From Chromobotia macracanthus (taxonomy: Eukaryota; Chordata; Actinopteri; Cypriniformes; Botiidae): a DNA stretch of 64,000 nucleotides. Every line of letters starts with the position of its first letter. Within the stretch, counting starts at the first letter, position 1. A program made the position numbers and the translations under genes. The notes beneath the pieces are model-generated. The model worked only from the letters and a program-made list of their open reading frames with translations, was not told where the DNA came from and made no database searches. Of this stretch, positions 46,410 through 56,639 are shown piece after piece. The stretch is taken from positions 1,913,501-1,977,500 of the forward strand of contig JAZGTH010000032.1 in assembly GCA_036877525.1 (NCBI GenBank). Reading direction: 5' to 3'.

Positions 46410-46790
46410 CCTGGAATACACAAGTTGGGGAAACATGGTCTTTAATCAGAAAACTAGCTGAAGACAAAAAAATGGAAACCCAAAGTCTCAGATCATACAC
46501 TTTCATTTTGTGTCTGAAGTGTGAACACCACAAGTAACACAGCTCTTCTGTCAATACAAACACACATACTCCCCGTAAACATTTATTTACCCTATACAAA
46601 ACATTCACACATTCATACCTAATTGCTCACAATGGTGTTACGATAAAGTCAGAAAACATCTGTTGTAGAAAGGTGTGGAGGGAGTCAGATCCTCAGGATG
46701 GTGGTGGACAGAGGTTGGGGTAAATTTTGCTCATATATGTGATTGACATGGACAAACTAGACTAAAAATTTAAAAACTCCCAAAACAGGG
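46410..46790 (-). repeat. Dispersed non-coding repeat, copy 2
   Basis: Counterpart of 40990-41640 and 54320-54570: CTTTAATCAGAAAACTAGCT, GGTGTTACGATAAAGTCAGA, AAACATCTGTTGTAGAAAGG, GATCCTCAGG and GACATGGACAAACTAGACT in the same order. Confidence 0.7.
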
Positions 46791-47548
46791 TAATGAATTA
46801 ATGATTTCGTTTGACAGTTTGACACATAGTCAATTGTAATTATTACTCTCCAGTGATGTATAGATGGAGAAATAAATCTTGGGAGAAACCAAGGCTCATC
46901 CCGGAGAGCCAGTTCTCCTCTGGCACATTAATGCTGAAATCTGTAACATTTGGTTAAAACAGAGCTTATAATGATGAGTTTTAATTTTATATTAATATAA
47001 AAACTGTAGGGTATTTTTGTGACATATCAGGCTATGAGGAATGTTGCAAACAGAGATAACAACAGAAGCATAATGTTACTAATTGCAGTTATAATATCAT
47101 ACTGCTCTCACTAGGCAAGGGAACAAAAATGTAGAATCTAACCAAGCTGGAGGTAGGTAAATAGATTGATAGGAAGTTTAATAAAAAAACTTCCTATCAG
47201 GAAGGATTTATTTTGTTAGGGTAAATCCAGCAGGACCATCAGCTTAAATACAAATTATCTGGTGTTGTTTATAAACCCCAGAGATGCTAATCAGGTCAAT
47301 GTACTGGGTAGGCAGATGTCTGGAGTGCTATAATGATGCAACCAGTAAGCCTTTTGGATACCTGATGATTGATTATACAGCAAAACACCCAAACACTATT
47401 GTCACAGATTTGCTTTCGCCACATCCTGTAGTATATTTCCAGAAAAGAAAGCAGTGAAACTGCTGTGTGGGGAAAATGTCTGCTAGACTTTGTAGAAACC
47501 TCCCTCTTTTAAAACTGCTTTTAAAAGTGACACCCAAACAGAGACGGG

Positions 47549-47960
47549 TTATTTTACAGTCTGCAGTTTGAACAATTTATGTGTCAGTTCCTTAAAATAA
47601 CCATCAAAAACCAAGAAATAGGCTGTTGGTTCAGACAGACAGGAGTGGCGTATCTGTCTAGGATCCACTTCACAACCCTGGCAGAGCTCCTTTAACTTTG
47701 TATTAACAACGTGTGACAGCAGCACAACAACAATGGCCTTTTTGATTTTAAAACCGTCACCCATCAGTAGTGTCATTACCCACATAGCCTACAGCCTCAG
47801 TATAATGCCTTTGTACTGAGTTATGAAAGTTAAGTTGTGATAACCCAACTCTGTGCAGAATTTGTCCAGCCAAGTGTCATCTGACTCAGGGGAGGGGTCT
47901 TGGTGGATGGAAACATCCTCCCACGTCGTAGGTAAGAGCTCTTGAGAGGTATTGAAGAAG
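47549..47960 (-). pseudogene. Cassette ORF2, degraded minus-strand copy (Polinton-like remnant)
   Basis: Counterpart of the ORF at 62649-63272. In scattered frames: DTWLDKFCTELGYHNLTF near 47850, then VVLLSHVVNTKLKELCQGCE, RQIRHSCLSEPTAYF and GYFKELTHKLFK, ending where the similarity stops at about 47560. The Cys/His cluster C-x2-C-x8-H-x-C is kept with one residue less than in the other copy. Several frameshifts are present. The product is of unknown family; retention of the Cys/His cluster in both copies suggests it was once a functional zinc-binding-type protein. Confidence 0.7.
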
Positions 47961-47977
47961 TGTGGGTATGCTGGTTC

Positions 47978-48199
47978 CTATGAAATAAATTTGAATGTAT
48001 GGGCGTTCCAAATTGTAAACCTTTTAATGGTTGAAGTACATAGCGTCACAGTGCACGTTGCCTTGTCAAACTCATACCACCCTGAGTGACTCCCAGACAG
48101 CAAAAACTCATGTTTCACATAAACTGAGTTGTTGTGTAAAAACTCTGTTAAAGTAATTTGTGCTGGTCTTCTTGGTGCAAATGTGAGGTCTTCATCCAT
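47978..48199 (-). pseudogene. Cassette ORF1, minus-strand copy with internal deletion
   Basis: Starts MDEDLTFAPRRPAQ and continues VKHEFLLSGSHSGWYEFDKA, matching the plus-strand copy at 61983-62120. It then jumps straight to the sequence that lies just after ORF1 in the other copy (ACCATTAAAAGGTTTACAAT), so about 480 bp of ORF1 are deleted. The gene's upstream part is cut off by the retroviral element: 24 bp above the ATG the LTR begins at 48224, and the lost upstream flank reappears at 54242. Confidence 0.75.
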
Positions 48200-48223
48200 T
48201 TATACCTATTCTGTCAGTGGTGA

Positions 48224-48556
48224 TGATGTGGTTTCTTCACGCACATCTTAATAACACTCTTGAGCCTCAGGTTTTGATGCCAAAAGATAGGCTTTATTGC
48301 TGAAACAATCAAGCCGAGTTTTCTATAGAGAACTGTTTGTGCCTAGTTGGGGAGGGGTCTTTATAGGAGTGTTCTCACGCACACGTCAAAAAAATTAGTT
48401 ACTGGGGGTCTGTTGTTACTATCTTCCTTCCTTGGGCCCCCAACAATAACAGGAATACAATAGAGCTATAATAGTATAGCATAATAGCATAATAGAACTA
48501 TAATAGTAGAATAATGTGTACATGATTCTTTTACATTTTGGTTAAAATCTTCCTCA
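48224..48556 (-). repeat. 3' LTR of the endogenous retrovirus
   Basis: 333 bp, beginning TGATGTGG and ending CTTCCTCA on the plus strand, near-identical to 53903-54241. Contains an AATAGAACTATAATAG-type short repeat at 48470-48510. Confidence 0.92.
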
Positions 48557-48580
48557 TATTCCCCTTTTGAGACGTCTCAC
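48557..48580 (-). promoter_or_regulatory. Retroviral polypurine tract
   Basis: Minus-strand AAAAGGGGAATA lies directly before the 3' LTR start TGAGGAAG, as needed for plus-strand priming. Confidence 0.75.
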
Positions 48581-48654
48581 TTTCAACACCTATATCCAAA
48601 GTGCAGTTTCATAATTCAGTTTCCTCTGTTAAGCTATCTAGCGACTAAGCCAAG

Positions 48655-49371
48655 TCACACAGTTTTGTTAATAATGACCGTTTTAGGCAGACAATATTGC
48701 AGTTTGGTTTTAGATACTTTGTGGCCTCCTTGGGCTAATTTTGTAAGCACTTTAATGGAATCTCTATGACACTGTTCCAGTGATGTTGAACAAATCATTA
48801 AATCATCCATGTATTGCAGCAGTGTGCTATCTACCATGAGGTCTTCTAAATCAGATTTAAAAACCTGGTTAAATATATGGGGTGAATGTCGGAATCCCTG
48901 TGGTAATCTGGCATAAGAATATTGTTTACCAGCATAGGTAAATGCAAACGGGTGTCTACTTTCCTCTGCTACTGGGATGCTAAAACAAAGATCAATTACC
49001 GTAAAATACTTGGCATTGGGAGGGACATTTGTTAACAGCGTATGTGGGTTAGGAACATCAGCTGGCCAATCCTCCACTATATTATTGATCGCTCTCAAAT
49101 CATGAACAAGAGGCCATTTAGCTTTGTTTGCTTTAAGTATAGGATAAATGGGAGTGTTACAATAACTGTTGGTTTCTATTAACACTCCGATTTTTACAAG
49201 TCCTTCAATTGTATCCTTTATACCTAATTCAGCCTTTGGGCTTAAAGGATATTGCATTTTCCGGGGTAGGCGTTCATTCGGTTTAAGTTGCACTTGTATT
49301 GGGCATGCTGACTTTACCAACCTACACAGTGTCATGCTGAGACCATAGCTCGGCTGGCACTTGTTGTTCAA
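48655..49371 (-). pseudogene. Retroviral reverse transcriptase (partial)
   Basis: A 238-codon open frame. Motifs in order: LVKIGVLIETNSYCNTPIYP, WPLVHDLRAINNIV, PNPHTLLTNVPPNAKYFTVI with DLCFSIP (first Asp; the usual D-x-x-x-x-F-F spacing is shortened), HPFAFTYAGKQYSYARLPQG, SPHIFNQ and LLQYMDDLMI with the YMDD catalytic pair at 48802-48813. It ends with a short thumb segment. RNase H and integrase are lost. It stays open over 700 bp although the rest of pol is deleted. Confidence 0.92.
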
Positions 49372-49506
49372 TTTCCTGTAAAAGTTCAGAGGTCATGCTT
49401 CCTAGTTTTGGTGTTGACATCATTTGTACTCTTTGCTTCTGGTTAATGACTACCTCCTGAGGAATACCTAGCAAAGATGTTCCACACAAACTTTGTCATT
49501 CAAATG

Positions 49507-49803
49507 TTAGTAGAATGAAAAATCAATGGATTTGGTGTAGGCTCCCATTTGCTTTGTGCAGCTTTTTTTAATCATTGGTCCTAGATCCTTTGTTTCCCAA
49601 TTTTTTCCTACATACAAAGATACATGTGGAATATAATCATTTACATCGAACCATCTCTTTATAAACACATTTTCTGTTATTTTCATGGCTGCTCCTTGTT
49701 TGCCTATTATGATATATTGTGAGATCATTTCAATCCTTTTCTCTTTAGTTCCTTCTTGCCATTCCTTTTCTATATCTACATTTCTTGAGGGGTCATATTT
49801 CAT
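49507..49803 (-). pseudogene. Retroviral pol, segment between protease and RT
   Basis: A 98-codon open frame with IPHVSLYVGKNWETKDLGPM near its middle. I have a memory of similar P-H-V-(T/S)-L ... K-D-L-G-P-M segments upstream of RT in fish endogenous retroviruses, but no function is known to me. It lies between the protease and the RT and keeps the same direction. Confidence 0.5.
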
Positions 49804-50129
49804 TGTACAGTGAAATCCTGATTTGGGTATCTGTGATTCAGGTATCTGTGCTTCAATGAATTTCCCCCATTTCTTAATTGTCTATCTCACATCTTCCTCT
49901 ATCTGTCCTGTCCAGTACACATTTGCTTTAGGCTTAGAGATCATCATTTGGGTTCCCTTTATGTCTACATATACTCCCTCTGTAGAACACCACATTTGTA
50001 AGCCCAATTTACACAATGCATGTCTGATTTGATATCAGGATAGGCATGGTCACACTTTTGTGTTTTGTTTGCAGGCAGATTGGAGCAGTCATAGGAATCA
50101 GCTGTATCTGTCCAAGAATCCTACTGTCT

Positions 50130-50300
50130 TTACAGACTTTCCAGACATGGGGAGGTGTGAGGCATAATTTGACTTTATACATGTATAGACTGCTCCTGTG
50201 TCTATCATCATTGGTATGGTTTTTCCTTCTACATCAATTTGCATTACAGGTTCTTGGTTTGCATTAGTAGTTATGATTGGAAGTTGACTCCCCCCTATAG
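50130..50300 (-). pseudogene. Retroviral protease
   Basis: Minus strand reads QEPVMQIDVEGKTIPMMIDT followed by GAVYTC. The active-site D-T-G-A is at 50191-50202. The substrate-pocket region downstream is broken by stops. In retroviruses this enzyme cleaves Gag and Gag-Pol. Confidence 0.8.
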
Positions 50301-50399
50301 GATTCTCTGGACATCCCTAGTAGTTTTGAGTTGGGTCTCCCCAGGGGTTCACAGGACCACGAAATGGTGCCTGACTACCCGCCCCCCCTCCAACCCCGA

Positions 50400-50796
50400 C
50401 CACTTGTGGCCATGGATTGATAGGGCAGTCTCTTTTTTGTTATGTCCTGGCTGTCCACATCCCTAGCACACTCCTGGAGGAGAATTTATAGCTCTGCCTC
50501 TTCCTCTCTGTCTCCATGTTTGAGTTTTTCTTTTCCACTCGAGAGGCCCCTGTTGTTGAGCATAAACATTGACTATGGGGGTAGGTGTCTGATTTACGAT
50601 TGGAGGAATTGCTGCAGGCAAAGTAGATTGGACAGTTGGTGGCGAAGCATTTACAGATGCCATTACTGTCATTTGGTTAGATTCTTCTGTCTTTACGGCT
50701 GCTTGAATCTTTTTCTTATGTTTGGCTGTTAGTTCCACTGCATGAGACACATGGTCATAAAACTCTGTGTGTGTCTTGGAGTTCAGACAGACTACA
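50400..50796 (-). pseudogene. Retroviral gag, nucleocapsid part
   Basis: Reads HAVELTAKHKKKIQAAVKTE, then a Pro/Ala-rich stretch, an Arg-rich stretch (RKTQTWRQRGRGRA), and a CCHC-type knuckle C-x-GCGQPGHNKKE in which a stop follows the first Cys and the last Cys is changed. The nucleocapsid binds viral RNA. The upstream end of this part is cut at 50797 by the Tc1-like element. Confidence 0.75.
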
Positions 50797-51940
50797 TCAT
50801 CTACAACCCCAAATCAGGAAAAGTTGGGACAGTATGGAAAACACAAATAAAAAAAGAAAGTAGTGATTTCTAAATTTACTTTGACTTATTTCATTGCAGA
50901 CAATACAACAGCACATTATTTAATGTGTTCCTCATGATTTTTATTGTTTTTTCTTCAAAAAAACAAAATTCCTATTTTGGTTCTTGCAACACATTTCAAA
51001 AAAAGTTGGAACAGTAAAGCATTTACCACTTTGTAATGTTGCCATTCCTTTTCACAACACTTAAAAGACGTTTAGGGACTGAAGACACCAAGTGAAGAAG
51101 TGTTTCAGGTGTAATTGTGTCCCATCCTTGCTGCAAACAAGTCTTAAGGTGGGCAACAGTACGGGGTCTTCGTTGTCGCATTTTGCGCTTCAAAATGCGC
51201 CACACATTCTCTATTGGAGACAGGTCGGGACTGCAGGCGGGCCAGTTAAGTACCTGTATCCTCTTCCTCCACAGCCAGGGCTTTGAAATGTGTGCAGAAT
51301 GTGGTTTTGCATTATCTTGTTGAACTATGCATGGACGTCCCTGGAAAAGATGTCTTCTTGAAGGCAGCATATTCTGCTCCAAAATCACTATGTACTTTTC
51401 AGCATTAATGGTGCCATCACAGAAGTGCAAGTTACCCAAGTTTTCCACTGTGTGATGGTCCATCCCAGATGCCTCCGAACCCAGAGAAGTCGACGGCGCT
51501 TCTGGACACTGTTAACATTGTACTGTGCCAAAAGGAAGCCCTGTTTTAACTGGCATTTGTGGATTTAACTACGTATTGTGGTACTTGACCACAAAGGTTT
51601 GCCAAAGTAGTCCTGAGCCCATATGGTGATATTGCTTACAGATGAATGACGATTCTTGATGCAGTGCCGCCTGAGGGATCGGAGAGCACTTGTTCATCTT
51701 AGGCTTGCGCCCTTGTCCTTTACGCACCGAAATTCCTCCACATTCCTTGAATCTTTTAATTGTTATGCACTGTTGAAGGTGAAATAAGCAAATGTCTTCC
51801 TATCTTTCTTTGAGGAACATTGTTTTTAAACATTTCAATAATTTTCTAACGTATTTGTTGGCAAACTGGCGATACTCGGACCATCTTTGCTCCTAAAGGA
51901 CTAGACCTTTCTTGGATGCTGCTTTTGTACCAAATCAAAA
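50797..51940 (-). mobile_element. Tc1/mariner-like element nested in retroviral gag
   Basis: Left end CTACAACCCCAAATCAGGAA with CCAACTTTTT-type sub-terminal repeats, related to the element at 20309. It carries the C-terminal half of a transposase on the minus strand and a diverged N-terminal part up to about 51900. The right inverted end is not recognised, so that side is truncated. Confidence 0.8.
51023..51463 (-). pseudogene. Tc1-like transposase, C-terminal catalytic part
   Basis: A 146-codon open frame: GRPCIVQQDNAKPHSAHISK with the second catalytic Asp, then LNWPACSPDLSPIENVWRIL with the Glu (family usually D-W-P-A-C-S-P-D-L). The first Asp region is upstream of a break near 51470. The reading frame is still open over its length, so this copy is comparatively young, although not complete. 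Confidence 0.9.
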
Positions 51941-52258
51941 AGCAGCATCCGGAGAGTCAGGGAGGAGAGTGATCAGGCCCTTAAGATCCTATGAAGCCCA
52001 AGGTATGTATTACCCCTGCGTTCCTTTAATTAAAATAGGGAGTTGTTTTGCTAACGGTCTAAGCCGCCCTTTCCCTTTTTCCCGTGACCAGCTTCCTTCA
52101 TCAGAAGAAAGACCCCTTTTCACCTTCTTCTACTCTACTTTCTAGCAACCCACTTCTTCTCAACAGTTTATCTGTTTCAGCCATAAGCTTTCCTGCCTCT
52201 TCAATCCTGCTATTTAACTTTTCCTCGAATTCCCTTGCTTCTACTTCAATTTCCTCTT

Positions 52259-52904
52259 CTACCCGTCCTGTCTGTACTGTTGGTTCCTTTTCACTTGGTC
52301 TTTTTTGTTTATACTGTTTTTCAAAGCTGTCTGTACTTGTTTATAACAGTCTAAATACGGACCTACCTTTTCCCTTTCTTCCAGCCTGCTCTGTAGTCTT
52401 ACATCAGGCCTTCTTTGTTTTTCATCTCTTATCTCCACATTCCCTTCCATCTGCATCTCTCCAGAAACTTCTACCACTCCTTTGAGTAATGGAAATTGAC
52501 CTTCAGAGGTCACATAGGGAGGGAGACCTGTAAACTCGTCTTCCTTTTTCTTTATCTTTCTGTCTGCCTCCTTCAGAATTTTTCTAGCTTTTGTTTTTCA
52601 TTAAGTTCTCCCCTTTTTTTAATAGTGTTAACACTTCTTGTTCTCTTTTTCTTTTTTCTTTTTCCGCTTTTGACCCATATCTCTAGTTTTGTAATTTATC
52701 AATTTCCTTCTCACACAACGCTACATCAAATGTTCTCTCTTTAGGCCATTTTGTCATGTTTTTTTGTTCTCTTTTGCCGTTTTTAGAGAGCTTATCTATA
52801 AGTTCTTTACATAGGGGATACTTTACTCCCAAAAGTTCTACAGGAGTTGTTGCCATAGTTGTTCCAATACTACAATCTTTTACCGTCCAATTGTTTCCAC
52901 TCAC
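52259..52904 (-). pseudogene. Retroviral gag, N-terminal (matrix) part
   Basis: The likely start is the second Met at 52856 (MATTPVELLGVKYPLCKELI), preceded by an upstream leader. It continues NMTKWPKERTFDVALCEKEI, then after a frame break a charged, Glu/Lys/Arg-rich segment (52513-52259; EFTGLPPYVTSEGQF, EGNVEIRDEKQRRPD, RLEEREKVGPYLDCYKQV). Lys/Glu-rich coiled-coil-like middle parts are common in retroviral Gag. Position after the leader and before the nucleocapsid part supports gag. Stops and frameshifts are present. Confidence 0.65.
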
Positions 52905-53882
52905 CTTTTATACACTTATCAGTTTTTACAACTTTTTCCTTTTCCTAGTAATCAGTTCACTGCTGGTTGCACAGTGCTTACGTTTTTCTTCCAACTAATA
53001 TCAAATGGCAATATCAGCCACTTTTTCCTTAATATTAATTTTATACATCATATTTCCCAACCCATCATTTAGACATATTCAAGTTCATAAGTAGATATAT
53101 GCTTAATTATACTAATAGACTTTGTCACAATAACCCATAAAGGTAAGAATTTTAAGTAATACTCAACATTCATACCAGTCCCTTTATCTGAATGGGGCTC
53201 ATGTATGCATTCATTCGTGTCCCTTTATTGCAGGGCTCATACACTCTTCTCAAGTGAGACAACAATTACGCTCCTTCTGTGAGACATAGAAGGGTACACA
53301 GTCACCGCTCACGAGATGCAGAGTTTGTTATTCCCAGTCACACTTCAGTCATACTCACACAGACCATTCCCAGCTTTTAACTCATATCTCGTATATCATA
53401 TGATATATGAGTAAAAGATATAACTCATAACTTATCTCATACTCATACTAACTCATTGATACACTTCCTCAACACAATGAAAGGCAACCCTTGCAGGATC
53501 TGATGCCTACCTCTTGTAGGACTTAGCCTATATCAGCGCTTCTCTCTTAACAATCTACTACTGTCTAATCTAAACTCTATGGTTATAGGAAAAGTAAAAT
53601 CTGTCTTCACTGTTCTCCTGAAGACCAACTCAACAGAAAACACAGATCAATGCATGCATTTAGTGCTTTTTGAATCAAACCCTTTTTTTCTTTCTTTTTA
53701 GAAAATTTAATTCTGTTCAATGTAGTTCGATACATTTAGAAGAACTTAGTGTCTCACCATGAGCAACTCTGGCAAACAACACAACCTAAGTATATAAGCA
53801 AAAACTGCTTACCTTTTGGCCAATTTGTTGTGTTGTTCGTCCAGAATCCACCCGCCGTGGTCCACTCCTCAGTTCTTTCAGA

Positions 53883-53900
53883 ATCCTGTTCGTGATGCCA
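53883..53900 (-). promoter_or_regulatory. Retroviral tRNA primer binding site
   Basis: On the minus strand TGGCATCACGAACAGGAT starts 2 nt after the 5' LTR. The TGGC start matches the complement of a tRNA ...GCCA end. The implied tRNA 3' end fits best a serine-type tRNA from memory, but this is uncertain. Confidence 0.75.
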
Positions 53901-53902
53901 GT

Positions 53903-54241
53903 TGTTGTGGTTTCTTCACATACATCTTAATAACACTCTTGAGCCTCAGGTTTTGATGCCAAAAGATACTTTATTGCTGAAACAATTTAAGCCGAGTTTT
54001 CTATAGAGCACTGTTTGTGCCTAGTTGGGGAGTGGTCTTTATAGGAGTCTTCTCACGCACACGTCAAAAAAATGAGTTATTGGGGGTCTGTTGTTACTAT
54101 CTTCCTTCCTTGGACCCCCAACAATAACAGGAATAAGAGTCCTGCATGTACAGTAGAACTATAATAGTATAGCATAATAGAACTATAATAGAATAATGTA
54201 TACATGATTCCTTTACATTTTGGTTAATAAAATCTTCCTCA
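53903..54241 (-). repeat. 5' LTR of the endogenous retrovirus
   Basis: 339 bp, TGTTGTGG ... CTTCCTCA on the plus strand. The two LTRs differ at a modest number of sites and small indels. Minus-strand reading runs TGAGGAAG to ACAACA, a usual TG...CA design. Confidence 0.92.
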
Positions 54242-54570
54242 GTGACAAAACATTTCCTTGAAGACTTTTAGGAATCAGCTATTTTCTTAACAGCAGAAAG
54301 CACAGAATGCAGATTTCAAACACTGATTTCCAGCCCAATTCACACCCACATGCTCAGAACGGTGTTAGGAGTAAGGAAACATCTGATGTAGAAAGGTGGG
54401 GAGGGTGGCAGATCCTCAGGGTGATGGACAGTTCCAAAGGGTAGAGCAAATCTTATGTACATAAACATGACTGACATGTAGAAACTAGACTGAAAATCAG
54501 ACAGACAGAATGGTGTTAGGAGAAAGTCAGAAAACATTTGTTGTAGAAAGGTGAGGGGATCAGCTCCAAA
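54242..54570 (-). other. Upstream flank of the minus-strand cassette, displaced by the retrovirus
   Basis: Minus-strand reading gives GAATTGGGCTGGAAATCAGTG, GCATTCTGTGCTTTCTGCTG and GGAAATGTTTTG before the LTR. These match, in order, the stretch directly upstream of the plus-strand ORF1 at 61803-61950. It also contains two tandem copies of the dispersed repeat with TCAGAAAACATTTGTTGTAG (54377 and 54527). Confidence 0.85.
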
Positions 54571-55150
54571 GGTCGATATTTAAAAAAATAAAGAAATAGC
54601 CCACAAATTGCAAAATTGCGCCACTGAGAACACACAACTTCAGAGAAATTAACAGAAATTAACTGCCTGAAGCGTGGATGGTAGCAAAATCTGGTGTTTA
54701 TGAAAACAAAATAGGTCGTACATTTTCTTTGTGATTAAAATTGCCTATAGTCTGAGAAAAACTGTTACCTCAGACTGTTTGTGCTTATTAAAGATTTGTA
54801 TTTGTATACATTTAATTAATACTCTCAGTTGTAATTGATATTTGTATTAAAGGCATACGTTTTAAAATAAATTAAAATTGTTTTAAAAATACTTTACCTC
54901 AGAAAAACTTTCCGTCAGGCGGTGTCCTGTCTTCAGAACAGAGTTGTGTCTTCAGAACAGAGTCTGACTCCGACTGTGCCAGGTACTTTCAGACCATAGC
55001 AGGGCTTTTCACACCAAGTTTAGAGTACCAAAATGTATATATTTTGAGTATAGTTATTAGTATAGTTTTTTTGCATTTATTCTAAAGAAATAAGCTAAAA
55101 AGTATGTTTATGACATGATATCTGGCCAAAAATGTTTATTTCTTCTGACT
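54571..55150. other. AT-rich stretch, no gene seen
   Basis: Only a short direct repeat (GTCTTCAGAACAGAGT, twice at about 54931-54965) stands out. Confidence 0.5.
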
Positions 55151-55169
55151 GCCATAATCCATTCTATTT

Positions 55170-56110
55170 ATTCTTTAAATGTTAAAACACACGGCCCATG
55201 GGGGACCACAAGGACAAAACCACGTGGGCCCTGCATGGGCTAACCCATATTTGTGCTTGTCCTTCCCACGCTGTCCCATAGTAAATCCACAATTACCACA
55301 GTGGGCCCACACAGACATGTTTGCTGGGAACCTATTATAAATATCTCTAGACTAATCCTGACCAAATATAAATCGACCACATAAACTTTTAGTGAACTCC
55401 TGAACCGATTTTAAACACTCATCTACTCCTGTCCATATTACATACCAATTAACCACACATATATAAACCTTTAGACTACTCCTTTAGCATGCCTTTTCAG
55501 ACATGAAGTCCAATATATACATTTAGATCTCCTGAGTAGAAAGTGACATACTATATGTGTTACTTTTATAACACATTACCTTAAATCTGATGTTACCCAC
55601 ATACATACCATTTAACCATATATATATAAACATGTAGACTACTTCATGTCTGGAATTCTAATTTAGAAAAAACATCATATACATATTCAACATAAACACT
55701 TCTCCTGAGAAGAGACTGACCTATGAACCCATACACTAACCTTTGGCTGAGTGCACCAACAGACTCCACAATTGTTAACCTGCCTACTATATATACCTCT
55801 AGTCTGATCCTGACAAACAGCGGTCGACCACAACAACCTATAGTGAGCTCATGAACAGACAGCAAGCATATACACATCTGCTCTTACCCATATGGACATA
55901 TCAATGAACTACATATATAAACCCTAGACTTCTCTTGGTCTGAGAAGTTAATTTTGTACAATATATGCATGCACCCTTCCCCTGAGCAAAGCCTATAATA
56001 TTGATTCTTATATTACACGTGTGCACAGAGCCGAGTGCACCCACAGACTCCAGTGCTGTATACCTTTTGTATAAACCTCTAGGCATCTTAAACGTGAGGT
56101 AAGGTAGACT
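55170..56110. repeat. Degenerate long-period tandem repeat
   Basis: After a GGGCCCAC-rich stretch ending ACATGTTTGCTGGGAAC (55330), the motif series CTCTAGACTAATCCTGAC, TCGACCACA, AGTGAACTC, CATATATAAACC, CTCCTGAG is repeated at a period near 450 bp (55344 and 55793 for the first motif). A piece related to this array occurs inverted at 60145-60260. Confidence 0.6.
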
Positions 56111-56639
56111 ATCTTAAACGTGATTAGTCTATGTGATTAGTCTTGACTTTAGTGTCCTCTACTGTTATGTTATTTATATGCATATGGTTAATTTCTTCAA
56201 TTTCTTCAATTTCTTCCTCTAATATTGAGCTACTGATTCATTCCTCTAAAATTGCAATGTACCATAAGCTATGAAATGCTTATGAAGCAGGCCCTGTAAA
56301 TGCAGTCCAGACTTTCCAGTGACCACAGAGTTTAGAGAAACGTACCATCCCATTTCCTTAGAAAAAACAGAAAGTTCTAGTTATCACTCTTGTCTTGTAT
56401 ATAACTGATAAACATAAATAGTACTGGTCAACAACATCTGAAAATACATTAACACATTCCTACTTATTGCAGCATTCTCAAACGCTAACACCTATTAACA
56501 TAACCACATATTTTGGAGCGAATTATATATTTCTGTTTTTGCTTCCCTGTGTGTTCCAGTATTCCAGTCACATGCAAAACACACTAATTAATTGAAGTTG
56601 TTGTTTAATTAAAAGTAGTTAATTAGCTGTTTAAATGCA

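Larger units (their letters stand above)
48224..54241 (-). mobile_element. Endogenous retrovirus-like element, gag-protease-RT, 4-bp target duplication
   Basis: A 6.0-kb minus-strand element with LTRs at both ends, flanked by GTGA on each side (48220-48223 and 54242-54245). In element direction: 5' LTR, primer binding site, gag (interrupted by a Tc1-like element), protease with DTGA, reverse transcriptase with YMDD, polypurine tract, 3' LTR. RNase H, integrase and envelope are missing; RT runs almost directly into the polypurine tract, so this is a deleted copy. A 4-bp duplication and the RT motifs suggest a class I (gamma/epsilon-like) retrovirus, but a precise genus cannot be set by eye. 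The element split the cassette at 47.5-54.6 kb. Confidence 0.9.

Noticed and set aside
23455..54241. One very large retroelement with ends at 23455 and 54241
   Set aside because: The LTR pairs at 23455/29566 and 48224/53903 are different families, each with its own internal genes.
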